DNA from: Diprion similis
Taxonomy: Eukaryota > Arthropoda > Insecta > Hymenoptera > Diprionidae
Reading direction: 5' to 3'
Assembly (NCBI RefSeq): GCF_021155765.1
Contig: NC_060112.1
Coordinates: forward strand, 12,152,001 to 12,216,000
DNA: 64,000 bases
The notes beneath the pieces are model-generated. The model saw only the letters and a program-made list of their open reading frames with translations, was not told the DNA's origin and did not search any database. Shown here piece after piece: positions 11,958 through 23,810 of the stretch; the first letter of the stretch is position 1, and each line of letters opens with the position of its first letter. The translations under genes were made by a program, and so were the position numbers.

Positions 11958-13429
11958 TTTTGGTTTCAACGGTAATGAATGCGTATGTAACCTGAGAGAT
12001 AAACGAAAACAGAACTTTGAGACGTTACTTCATAAGCAAATATTCGTTACTAAGAAGCTACAATCTCAAGAGAACTGTTCAAATGAAACTCTTCTTTGAT
12101 CATTTGTCTACGTGTAAGAGAAGGGAAAACTTGTAGAATTCGCCAAAATACGAATAGAACTTCAGGACACATCTAAGATTATTGTAACTGCTGGAAGTCC
12201 TGCCTATTTTTCGAGGTTATGTATATTAATTATTCGCAGGAAGAAATTGTTGTTAAGGAAAAGAAACATTATACGATTACAGAACAACGAAAGGCGGTAA
12301 AATAAATATAAAGCATGTGATAATAGAAGTGATGAACTGAATAAATAGATAAAAATAATTGTATCGCTGGCTTAAACTGAGATGAAAGTAACGCTTCGAG
12401 AAGCGGTAGCATTCTTAGAGTGTTGAAATTACCTGATTAGGCGAGTTGTTTGTGTTATTACTTCGTGATGTCCTCACGCCATACAACCTGACATGACTTT
12501 GAAACTCCAGTAGCAATTCACTTGTTTTTGTTTTTTTTTGCAGATTTTAGAATATCACAGACAAGTTCAATTGTAAACTTTTTTTAGAATTTTTAAATTT
12601 TTACGTTTGCTAGTTATTCCTAGTTTAGACTACGGAATAATGACGTTAAAACGCCGAACGGTGACGTCAAATTAAACTTACGAGCCGTAACCTAAATATT
12701 TTTGCGTGTCTGATGAAAAGATAAAAATGACTGTAGCAGTTACATATTAGCTATCAATTTCGATAATAATGTGAACAAAGGATTTCTTTCGCCAGACCCT
12801 AATATTTTTTTTCTCTGATTACATGAAATGTGTATGTTTGACGGTATTGTGACAGCAAACGCGCGTCAGCGACCATCATACTATCATAGGGTAAATATGT
12901 TCCTTTTTTCACTGCCAGAGTTCAGTGCTTCCAATATAGGTATATAGCGGCTTCCAGCACACTACGAAGGTTGTTCCGGAATAGAACCCGGTGTTTGTAA
13001 CACTGTAAAACGGAACGGTACACACAAAGTACAGGATCGTTAACCTATACACCCGTCCTGGAGATGAGTCTGTGAAGCCGTGCTTGAGGCACAAGTTTCA
13101 GAAATGGCCGCTAAAGTTATAGCGCTACGATATGGTAGAAGTAAAACGTAAACAAACCCTGAGCACGCTCCAAGTAGCGTCCTGCGTCAGTGATTACTCT
13201 AGTCATCATAAATTATCGTCCTGCAAATCACAACGGTCAAAGATAACGTGGGGTTGCTCTGTGCCTAATGTCGACCGTGACGCTGTTAAAAAATATTTCG
13301 TAATTATTTTGAATTTCAAGGTTATGTATAATTTTTACTGACTTTATTTTATACGGGAAACATTTTGAATTTGAATTGAAGAACTACTATACATTGGAAA
13401 AATCTAAAAGAAATACTTAGATGCTGTGT
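11958..13429. other. MED30 5' flank and intergenic DNA
   Basis: On the minus strand the sequence just upstream of MED30 reads TTTATCTCTCAG near 11991, and AATCAG/GTAATT near 12432. These are plausible ends of a 5' UTR intron. Two TGACGT-like (CRE-type) sites lie near 12640-12670. A minus-strand AATAAA at 13344-13349 probably serves the exon at 13430-13584. No other gene is supported. Confidence 0.35.
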
Positions 13430-13584
13430 TTACCACCTACTACTGGATTGCAGCACTTCCGTAAATCCGCCCTCATAGTAGGTTTCCGAAACACAACCCG
13501 CTTCAATGATATCGTCCGTCGCCGGATCCGAAGGCAGATGCAGTGAAACCAATCTTTCTTCTTGTGATCCATTACCCACAATTC
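13430..13584 (-). CDS. 3'-terminal coding exon of an unrecognised gene
   Basis: The acceptor TTCATTTAG at 13585 opens a frame (phase 1) of 50 residues that ends at TAA. It includes VGNGSQEERLVSLHLPSDPA, TDDIIEAGCVSETYYEGG and a final QSSSRW. Codon use and composition look protein-like, and an AATAAA follows about 80 bases downstream (13344-13349). The 5' part must lie at higher coordinates. One weak option is an ATG near 14057 with a frame to about 13940 and a poor donor (GTTAAA). Such a gene would share the region upstream of PSIP1 as a divergent promoter. I do not recognise the protein. Confidence 0.45.
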
Positions 13585-14423
13585 CTAAATGAATAAACTA
13601 TGAAATAAATTATATCAGTAGATAAGTGTTAAATATCCTAAATTAGGTCATTCAAATTCAGCGGGAAACTTTATGATTAAGCATGGCTGACCACTAAAAT
13701 TTAATAGGCCGACCCGCCGGCCGCCAATATCTAAATATACATTCCATACATACTATACAGTGCGTTCCGAAACTCAGTGATCGAACTAGCTGACAGCGCA
13801 AAAAATTCCCTAGGATAGAGGCAGAGCTACGTACGAACTCAGCAGCGCAAAAGAGATAAAAAATCGTTCACTGTACTGAGAGCTAATTTCGGAACGCGAG
13901 GATCATTCGACTACAGCACTGCCCCCTTGTTTTTAACCACGAAACGACAGCAGCCGTCGAAAGTCACGTGACCGTGCGCCACCGTCCCCCATCAAGCTTG
14001 GATACAAGAAAAGCTTGCAAACGTTTTGTTTACAACGACTTGTAGAAGTCATATTTGGATTTTAACGGGATTCAGGATTACATCGATATATGGTGTACGG
14101 TTGTGGCGATACTCAGAGCCTTGAAATATTGTAAAAATATAGTATTTCAAAGTTGATCAATCGAAAAATTCGGCGGGCCGCAAGTGCCACTCAGCACGCG
14201 CAAGTGACGCAAATACGCAACACCGAAAAGCCGCAGGGCCGCGCATCGCGTTGTGTGTGTGTTTCTACACTGTTTTTCGCATCTGGTTTTTGATGAGGTG
14301 AAAAGAAGTGCTTGTACCGCGAAACGAAGAAATGTTCTTCGTACATTAGCACGGTGTGACTGCTCGTGTTTACATTGAATGAATTATAAGCAGCTTGGAT
14401 ACGCTCGGTAATATATTCACAAC
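13585..14423. promoter_or_regulatory. Upstream region of PSIP1, possibly bidirectional, with an E-box and a MITE
   Basis: Contains a 140-base terminal-inverted-repeat element (about 13760-13898), a TCACGTGAC E-box (13964-13972), and a GC-rich stretch at about 14170-14280 just before the PSIP1 start. The exon at 13430-13584 on the opposite strand suggests a divergent promoter. The motifs are visible; function is inferred. Confidence 0.4.
13760..13898. mobile_element. MITE-like element, copy A
   Basis: Begins TGCGTTCCGAAA and ends with the inverse, TTTCGGAACGCG: a terminal inverted repeat of about 12 bases around 140 bases of non-coding DNA. The element at 58328-58453 has the same ends and shares internal blocks such as CAGCGC, GATA(A/G)AGGCA, GAACTC and GCGCAAAAGAGA. 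No clear target-site duplication could be fixed. Confidence 0.65.
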
Positions 14424-17400
14424 ATGGTTAAGCTGCAGAGGAAATTTATTGCTGGCGACAAAGTGTTTGCGAAAGTTCGAGGTTACCCACCATGGCCAGC
14501 CAAAGTAAGTTTGTTTTTAAACTTATCGTCTTACATAATTATTGTTTTAACTCAAAATTTCCTGCCCATACTTCATTTTTCACCATGCCAACGTGTCTCA
14601 AATTAAACCGCGTCGATATCATGCAGATCGTCAGGCCTTAATGCGCGTCCGAATTCCAGTGTTGAAATACACAACTACAATTACATACTCACAACTTTAT
14701 CAATCACATGCAGTATCAACATTTTATACCTATCAGGTGTACAAAAAGACCGCCATTATTTTCTTCAAAATAGGTTAGCTGACGTCGCACAGAGTCAGCA
14801 TATTCCTATTATCTTGAGACTGCAACTTATTCCCTGAGAAAAGCTATGTACTTTATCACCACGGTAACGCACTTGCACATCATTACTTCTCGTGTAGGTG
14901 GAACAATTTAACCAGCCGCCATGTTTCCGACATTCGTAATCATGATGTCAACTATCTTTAGTCTACTCAGAAAAACTTGTTCGAACTAATGCCTGTAACT
15001 TATACCTACTATCAATCAAGCATACGTCTATTGAACTGATACCATATGTCATTTTTTGTTCATGTCAGATTCCCACTTTTTACGATTCAGTATTAAGCAT
15101 TTCACTTCCTCTATGCTGTGTTCCCTATCCATTTTCGCACCGAATCAAGGTGAAGTTACTGTTACTATGGTATTGCTGAGACCAAAAACACTGACCATTT
15201 GAAAATTGTGACTGAAAGAATATTATTTGCGCATATGTAACTAGCTTATTATTCAAAAATCATATTTGCACCAGTTTCAATCTAATATAATAGTCTTCTT
15301 AAGTTGAAAAGTCATCGGACCGTTATTAATATTCTATTGTTGATCTTTCGCAGCAAAGACCGAATTGCACAACAGCTTGTTTGAATAATCAAACACAGCT
15401 ATAGCGTGTTTAGACGTCAACTCTGGCTGCTAGCGTCAGCTGTATTTGAATTATCACTCTGAGGCTATCTCATGCCAAATTACATCATTTTGAAATTCTC
15501 ATTTATCAAGTCTTCAAGGTTTTGGATTAATTAGACACTTTGTATCTTGTAATAACCGCTTTGACTTCAACTGCATTTGATTACGAGACTCTCTCATCTT
15601 ACAAATTGTCATCTTGACTTAAATTTATTTCTAAACATTATTTTACATAAGTAGTAAAGCCAAGTTACTAATGAGCATTTTTTAAGATGTTCAAGCATTT
15701 AGTTTCAAACTGTGAATGCGACTTTGTCTCCATGGTCAACATTTTTAACTAAGATGGTACACTTGTGCAAATATCTGCATATCAAATTTAGCTCTCAACT
15801 GCTATTGCAATATTAGAATCGTATCAAATATTATCTTTCCAGTAATGGATGATTCATATCTCAATGCTGTTTTGCTTAGTGATTTAATGATGTTAATCTT
15901 TATTCTCATAGGTCGAAAGTGTCACAGATGCAAATACAAAGAATGCAAAGTATAATGTTTACTTTTATGGAACGGGTGAAACGTAAGTGTTGTCATTAAA
16001 TTTTGTATACACCAAAAACGCTGTATTTCATTCTTGAAACAAATTGTTCGAAAATCTCGTAAACTTTTATTTTCCATTGATTGATTTTCAATTATGACAG
16101 AGCTGTGTGCAAAGTCGAAGAATTGTTCGCCTATGCGGACAACAAGGCCAAATTTGGCAAACCTTTGAAACGGAAGTTCTTCCACGAGGGTTTGCAGGAA
16201 CTAGAAGATGAACTTGGAAATGATGGAAATAGCCACATCAATAAAGGCCCTGAACCTAAAGGTAGAATTTTTTTCACATAATACTATTAGTCAAATATGT
16301 ATCGATGCATGTAAAAATTGTAAATAAGTAACATATCGTAAATAAAGTCATTGTTATTTTACAATCTTTGCCAAATTTAAAGTTTTTTAAAAATGGACTT
16401 TGTGCATGTGTGTTGATCATCTTTTCTTTCAGACAAGCAGGCAACCGACACATTAGAAGATAGTAATCCTACAGAACAATTGTTGACGATGAGTACATCT
16501 GATAATGCACTTGATAGTGATGCAGAGGGTGGTGCATTGGTAATCGATGAGGGTGAAAAAAAAAAGACTGTCAAACGGAAAGCGTCGTCAACTCCAGCAG
16601 CGTCTAATACAAATTCATCTACACCTTCCAGTAATCAAGTAAGATACTTCGTTCATAATTATCCAAATAACTTTTGCAGGTACAATATATGTACAATGTT
16701 ATTTTCACATAGAAGTATGCTTGAGTGTATGTTATTTTTTCCACAAAGTAGTAATAATTCTTAATAGATTATAAATTAGGGAGAATCCATAAATTTATGC
16801 ACATAATATTGAGGAGAGTAATGTTGCAATATGGACCCCAAGAGTAAACCAGGAACTGCCGATGTATTTTTTTCAAGCATGAAAGATACATGCGATAATT
16901 CCTTACATTAAAAAAAAAATCCCCAATTTGTAATATAACAGAAACACAGGGGATAACAGCTTCGTGCAAAACTCATTTGTCGCAATTTTTCCGTGTTGAT
17001 AAATATGCAACCACAAAAGTACTTTCTACTCCAAAGATGCTATAAATAGCTATTGATATCAAACAGGCCACGCCAGAAGTAAAAAAAAAACGTGGTGGAC
17101 GTACCAAAGCTACTTCTCTTATTGCTGGGGAAACACCTAATAAGCATGAAAACTTGCTTGTGGGTCAAGATGACGATATGCCTAGCAAAGAAGTTGTCAG
17201 TCGCAGTGGTAGAAAAATTAAGCCTAAGCGTTTTGCTGATTTCTCAAGCTCTGACAAGGATACTGAAAAATATGGTAATTGTTTCATGTTTTCCTACTCT
17301 TATAAAAGTGTTTCTTTTCTATTCCTGCGTTATTTATTCATCGTTAATTTCATCAAATTTGAATTAGATAATATTTATTTATTTATTTCAGATAATTCCG

Positions 17401-19886
17401 CAAGTCCTAGAGTGTTAGGAAAAAGTAAACTTGAGGATACTAGTGTCAAAGATTTATCTCCATCTAGAGACTCTAATAAAGCCAATAAAATCAGTGCCCC
17501 AGAAAGTTAGTATGAAAAGTCTTTTTCATTACATGGAAAATATTGAGTGGCCAGCTCTTTAATGACCCTCATTAATGCAGTTTAGTGATTCAAAAAAAAA
17601 AATTTTTCGCCCATGAGATTTATCTGAACTACTTTCTGTAGAGAAAATTGATGAAACAAATGAAGTGGAAACTGATGGCGAGTCCTTTTCCACGACCAAG
17701 TCTGCAGACACACAGGGTCGCTTTTTGTTGGCTCGCACTTTTGCCGGGGAATATGTTGGCATTAAACTGGATGTGGATAGGCCTAAATCCTTTGAAAATG
17801 AAAATGCACGAGCACAATGGGATTGGGAAACTGCTAAAAATGCAATGAAGTTGAAAGCGCAGCTAGAGAGCGGTGCAATTTTACCAGAGCAAGTAAAGAA
17901 TTCCTTGGATTTCAATGTACATGCTTCTGGTGATGATACAAAGACATCGTCCAAAGAGAACGTTTTACATCACAAAAAATATAAACTAAGGTAACAGATT
18001 TTTAGTATTTGAAAGTAATCAATTTTACCAAGTTATATTCATTTGCCTTGAGCCTTACAAGTAACGTAATTTGGTGTCGAAATTTGATTGGCATCATCCA
18101 GTAAACTGAGATTACTCTGAGAAAGTTTTCTATACGAGTATTTATCCGTTATAAACAAATAGATAATTTTTTATGGTAACATGTTTTTGTTAGGTGGTTG
18201 CGCATAGAGTCACAGCTATTGCAATTGGATGCTCAAATCAAGTCAAACCTTGCCTTGGACAAAGCAGATGCTGACAAATGTTTACACGCTATGGACGACA
18301 TGCTCGCACTCCCAATTGATCCCCTTATGCTTAAAAAACACCCCCACATTGTTGAGACTGTTAGAAGGGTAAGAATCGTAATTTACAATCGGTAAAAAAA
18401 TACTAAAATTAGAAAAATATATTTAAATCGCATCTTTTCAAAAATTTCTATTTTCCAGTTGCGGAGGTATATTGGAAATCTAGCTGAGTGGAAATTGACC
18501 GAGGAAGAAGCAGTAAGCATTTCAATTTTTTTTATGAAATAGCAGTTGAAAATACGTTGGATATAGAGTCCAATAAAATCATATTAAAGAATAAAATAAT
18601 GATGGAATAAAAGTGTGATAACAGTAACTAAAGTCATCCAGGTTTAATTTCATGAAACAAATTTATCTTATCTCATTTCGTTTGTAAAAAAATTCTCTAG
18701 CAATCGCATAAGTAGAACGTTTCTTTTCTTCTAGCTCAACAGTTTAGTATGACTGTGTCAATTATCTACTTTGAATTCACTGCATTTTCACTTGAAGCGA
18801 CGTTTTATTAAAGGTTTTCAAGAATTTTCTCAAACAAAAATGCTTTGATTTGCATTCACATTTTGTTCCTTCCTCGATTAAATAAAGTTATTACAGAACT
18901 TTACTTTTCATGTTGAACGCAAGTGTAAAATATTCTTCTGATTTTAGGCTGTTTTCAAACAGAAAGCAGAACAGATTAAGCAAAAGGCTGAACATATATA
19001 TAACAAATTTAAGGTAAGCGTAACCATGGTTACATTTCATAAGCAAGTGAAAATTATTACACTTAGCACAAAAGTAAATTCACATTTCCTATGCGTCAGT
19101 GGCACAGTAACCTGTTCTGAAGAAAATACTTTATTACTACATGTGTACGTTTTCTCCACAGGCTATGTTTACCATATCAGGAGGGCAAACGTTTTGGCAA
19201 TCATTTTCTGATCAGGTCATTCATTTCAAGGAATTGACAAAAGATATGCCAGAGGAAACAATGTTTTCCCTTATGGCTGACCCCTCACATCCTGGTGAGT
19301 AATGCATCACTTGTACACATGTATTCACTTCAATAGTTTTATATTTCATTAAAACTTGACAGCCAACATGATATCCAAGTTTGCAATTATGTTATTCCAA
19401 TTCAAAAATCTCGAAATAAAGTGGTAAAGTTGAAATAAGTCCCTATTCAGTATCTACGTAAGCATCTAGTAATATTCTGAAAAATCTAGAAAAAACCCAA
19501 CTGTTTTCTGCAGTACAAGCTTCATAAATTGAATCGTATTCGAATGATCCGAGCACCAGTTAAAAGCGCCAGTTGAAAGCAAGGTGTAATTTAATGTTCT
19601 GTCAAAAAATTGCTGTCGGACATTCATCGTAATTTACTCTGGTTTTATGGTTCAAAAGAAAATATACACACTGAGTTGTCGACTGTCTTCCTGACCTGTT
19701 AATAATTCTGTTTGTTCATCAAACTTTATTTTGTATTCATTTGTGATTTCATTCATACGTGCTGTTCATTTTCTAGCTACAGAAAGAGCCTTTCCTCTAG
19801 ACTCTTTACGAGATGGTGCCAGTGATCAAACAGAAAGTAGAAATGAAACTGGTCCAGGTGAGGAAGCAGGAGGTTCAGAACCTTAG
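14424..19886 (+). CDS. PSIP1: PWWP/IBD chromatin protein, LEDGF/PSIP1-HDGFL2 family
   Basis: Twelve exons: 14424-14504, 15912-15982, 16101-16261, 16433-16638, 17067-17274, 17392-17505, 17642-17990, 18194-18368, 18459-18512, 18948-19013, 19162-19294, 19777-19886. The total is 575 residues, all in phase. Residues 1-90 form a PWWP domain (GDKVFAKVRGYPPWPAKV, then YNVYFYGTGETAVCKVEELF), which in this family reads H3K36me2/3 nucleosomes. The middle is charged and disordered, with AT-hook-like KKKRGGRTK and SGRKIKPKRF. Residues about 397-500 form the integrase-binding (IBD) helical bundle: RWLRIESQLLQLDAQIKSNL, LDKADADKCLHAMDD, HIVETVRRLRRYIGNLAEWK and AEHIYNKFKAMF. Leu418-Asp419 align with the human Ile365-Asp366 pair used for partner binding. 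Expected role: tethering transcription/elongation partners to active chromatin in the nucleus. Assignment between PSIP1 and HDGFL2 is uncertain, because insects usually have one family member. Confidence 0.9.
14505..15911 (+). other. PSIP1 intron 1
   Basis: A 1.4-kb first intron with donor GTAAGT and acceptor TTCTCATAG. No gene or clear repeat was recognised inside it on either strand. Confidence 0.55.
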
Positions 19887-22800
19887 ACAAGTCTTAACTC
19901 TGTGGAGTATGAAACCAAATCACATCAGATACGGTATGAACAGACTTCATGTTGCTTATCATATTTTTTCTCATCAGAGGCGAAGAAACGTTTCAAATAA
20001 CCAAATTTTATTGCACTTTTACGATTCATTTTCTACCGTTAAAGTACATCATGTAAAAATTTGTATTTGTAAAAATTGAAGCACGAAATTTGTTATTTCA
20101 TTTCCTACGAATGTATGCTTTTATTAATATGATTATGTCTGCTTTTACATTGTCACTATAGCAGGTCATTCAAATATTATACATGTGTTAAATGCGATAT
20201 TCCTCGGCTTTGTAACAGGTTTATGAGAAGCAACATGTGATTTAAGTAAAGTTGACTGGTTGTGCTGCGCATGGATGAACCAGGAAGACAATGCCTTTCA
20301 TTATAATATCGTTGGATTATTCTATTAAAATTCCTCTTTTTTCAACTCATCTCTATCCTTCCCCTGACATAGTGAAGATTCTTTATTCAAATTCATACAA
20401 CTTTGGACGCTGCCAAAGAAAATACTTTTTTGTAATGCATACATGTATACACAGTTGTCATTTCTCAGTTCTTAATAACAATATCTTATGTCAACGCTTT
20501 TAATTCAATCTGTTACACAATTGTTAGGAATTAAAGTAAATAAGATTGTAAGTTTGTAAATATAAAATTACGTGCTTGACTGTGAATATTGGTCACGTAC
20601 GTTTGTATTCTATCGACAGTTGACATGCGATAAACTTAATCGAACTATGCAAACAGAGTATTTTTATGGGATATGTAATTCATTTATTAAATTAGTTGAT
20701 TCAGTGTTCAGAAATCAAAGCCTTACTTAATTTAACACTTTAAGCCAGCTGTTTCTTACTTTAAAGGCACTGTTAGTAATTATCCTTCGCGTCTTACCAT
20801 ACACACCTCAATACATGATATATTTCACGGGTTTAGTTATATGATGTATAATTGAACCGACTTATAGTTTCATTTCTATCTAAATAATAACAACCGAGTA
20901 TAAAAAATTTACAGAAATTGATTGCGTTTTTGTAAAAATAAACGTTCTCTAGATATTTGTAGTGTTGAAATCAAATTTTTTATCATTCTGAGCTGTTAAT
21001 CATGTTCATTTACGCATGTGTGTCATAAGTGTAATATTTCATGACACGATGACTCAAAGCTCACAAATTCAATGCACACAAAAAATCTGGTTATTTTTCG
21101 AAAATTACATTTTTGATTTGCATTATCTTTGATAAACAGCTATAAGTTAGATTATCAACTTCAAACAATGCACTACGTATTTCTATATTCCGAGAAATTC
21201 AGTAATCATTTTTCCTAATTAATTACATTTTCTGTCATTTCAGTCAGGATTAAATCCTTTATTTTAGGTAAAGATACCATGCTTACTATACTGTATCCTC
21301 ATTGAATATTCAATATTGGGAAGATACTTGAGTTTTGTAACGAAATACAAGGAAAAAAGAGTGGATAAACACATAGTATAACCGTTTCTCAAATGTTCCT
21401 AATGAACGATGTACCCTGAATAATTACATACCAGGCAACGGTACTTTGACTAGGTGAAATAAAATATCCTAAATCTGATTGTTGTCCAACAAACTACACG
21501 ATTTACTATTTATCTCTCAAAGTTTTCGTTGAAGTGTTGTGGCATTACTCGAATGGGTACTGAGAGTAACATGTGAATCATTAAGATAAGCACAGTAATA
21601 ACGAAATATAAGGATGCACTTACTGCCACCTAATTTTTGACACAGATTGATAAAATTTTTGGATTGTAAAAGGATATTTCTAACAAGCCTTTAGAGCGCA
21701 TTGACAATATGTATACAACATCACTCTTTATTCATCCCTGTGAGAATGTTCTTCATTTAATAACGTTACAATTTAGTTAGTTATATCTTTCAGTATGGTA
21801 GATATAGTTTGACGTTTGCAGTAATGTAAGGGAAAAAAATTGATAATTTTACAGCGAAGGTTGGAATAAAGAGAGCATTTCAAATATCTTATTTTGAAAT
21901 GCTTATTTCAATTGTAATCATATTTTGAATAAAAAATGTTTAAAAATAATATTCCATTGACTTGTAATTGAACATTCATTCTTTGCACATTCCTCTCCCT
22001 AACATATATCCGTATATATGTATATATACTGAGTTATTGCTTGGTTAAAATTTGCAGTGAAAAATTTCGGTTATTGTCGTTAAATAAATACAAGACAAAA
22101 ATTTATAGCAGTCCTTCGCCAATTGAAAGATAAAGTGTGTATACTTCTGCCGATATCTCATGCAGCGAAGTACGGAAATTATAAATCTAATTCACAAAAT
22201 GACGTCGTATGGAGCCAATGATAGAGCTCCATTTCTTCGCTCATAAGCGTATCGCTGCAATGAGACTCCGCCCTAAGAGCAATCAAACGCCCGCAGCCCG
22301 CAACGCAGGCCACCGTAAACCCGTAACAACACATGCCTATAGTTTCGAAAAATCGGCTATTAATGCGATTTTCTGTGTTGTGGCAGTGTGCTTATTGCAA
22401 ATCTTGTTATTTTAATGATACTTAAATTTTTGTAATTACTCCGAATAATTAGCAAAGTGCGATACGTCAGAACCGTAAGTAAATGATAATATTCGTCACA
22501 TCTCCAATTGCGCCATTTCTTCGTTTAACATAACCTGAATTATTTGTATGCTACTGGATTAAGATTCACCATTTTCAATATATCATCCGTGTTCTCCATT
22601 AAATTGGAAAACCCTACGGCTCCCATGTGTTTTGTAAGCAAAGATTGTTTGTAGATGTTGCTGGGGTCGGAGGTGGTACTAAGTGTGATGCAAGTATCTA
22701 CTTGTAAATGACTCACGGACTTACAATCATTCCGAAATTCTTCACTTTTCCGTTAATATTTTTGATCTATACATACATCGTTGGCTCACGAATGCTGATT

Positions 22801-23810
22801 AACGATATTTCATGTGTTTGGCAATGAGTAACGGCCATTATTTTTTATCAACATTTCTCATATGTATACAATCTATCGTAATGATTTAGTGGATTAAGGA
22901 ATAAATGATCTCTTCTCTCACAAACATTTTTAAGAAATACCAGGCACCTTTATTCATCACAAATCTCAATGAATGTCACTGTTGTGACAACAATCAGACG
23001 ATCACTGTCATTTTGAATCTTCCTATGTTCTAATAGGGTACATCAACTATAACCGTGTGTTTCTTGCTTCTAAAAACCTGTGTCCAACACATTGTGTTCT
23101 ACATGTATTAATTCCCTTGGGGATACAAGTGCTTCATCATGCATGATCATGGCACGATGCACGTGGATCAAAGAATAGTCGAATAGAATAGTTGGAAGAA
23201 TACTCTCACGTGTAAACACAGTCATGAGAGTACTCTCGAGAGCAACTCTCAGATTTTACTCTCACTTGGACAGGCACTTAAGACTCATTCGTAATAACAT
23301 TAATGAATTTTTGATCTACCTATCTTTTTCATATATCTCCACCGCCACCACCTTTACGCATTTCTGTACGGGCGATGTTTATGTATCACTAAACTATTTG
23401 CCAAAGGTAGCTTTCATTGTCTCTTGACCATCATAATTCCACCACTTATAAAATCGTCTAACAATAAAAAGACCGAAATGAATGAAAATGAATTATAATT
23501 CATGAAATAGTTATTAGTCGCTTGATTAAAAAGATGCCTCATTTCTGTTGATGTTTGTGCACAATCGTAAACACACTACTGAGATGAATACCATGAAAGT
23601 TTACAAGGAACTCTGATACTTGAATAGTCTAGAATTTGGTCCGTCGAAACAATAAGGATTTAAGTCACTCGATAACTGTGTCCGTTGCAAGCATTCAGAA
23701 TTATCTTTGCCTTTCACGCTTATATGTTTCTTTATTTTATAATCGATACTATGATTTTTAATATTTTAGAAAGCTGCAGATAGTCCTTGTGCCAATTACC
23801 GGCATTAAAA
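19887..23810. other. PSIP1 3' flank and Nup98-96 upstream region
   Basis: Several AATAAA signals (about 20937, 21867, 21929) could end the PSIP1 transcript. A more GC-rich patch at about 22200-22340 may be the Nup98-96 promoter. AACC/GTAAGT at 22475 and ATTTTAG at 23769 are a plausible 5' UTR intron of that gene. A palindromic GAGAGTACTCTC block occurs near 23226. No additional coding gene is seen. Confidence 0.4.

Noticed and set aside
17559-17954. 131-codon minus-strand open frame
   Set aside because: It is the antisense shadow of PSIP1 exon 7.
23220-23260. Palindromic GAGAGTACTCTC/CTCTCGAGAG block
   Set aside because: Short simple-sequence palindrome without a matching partner or functional context.
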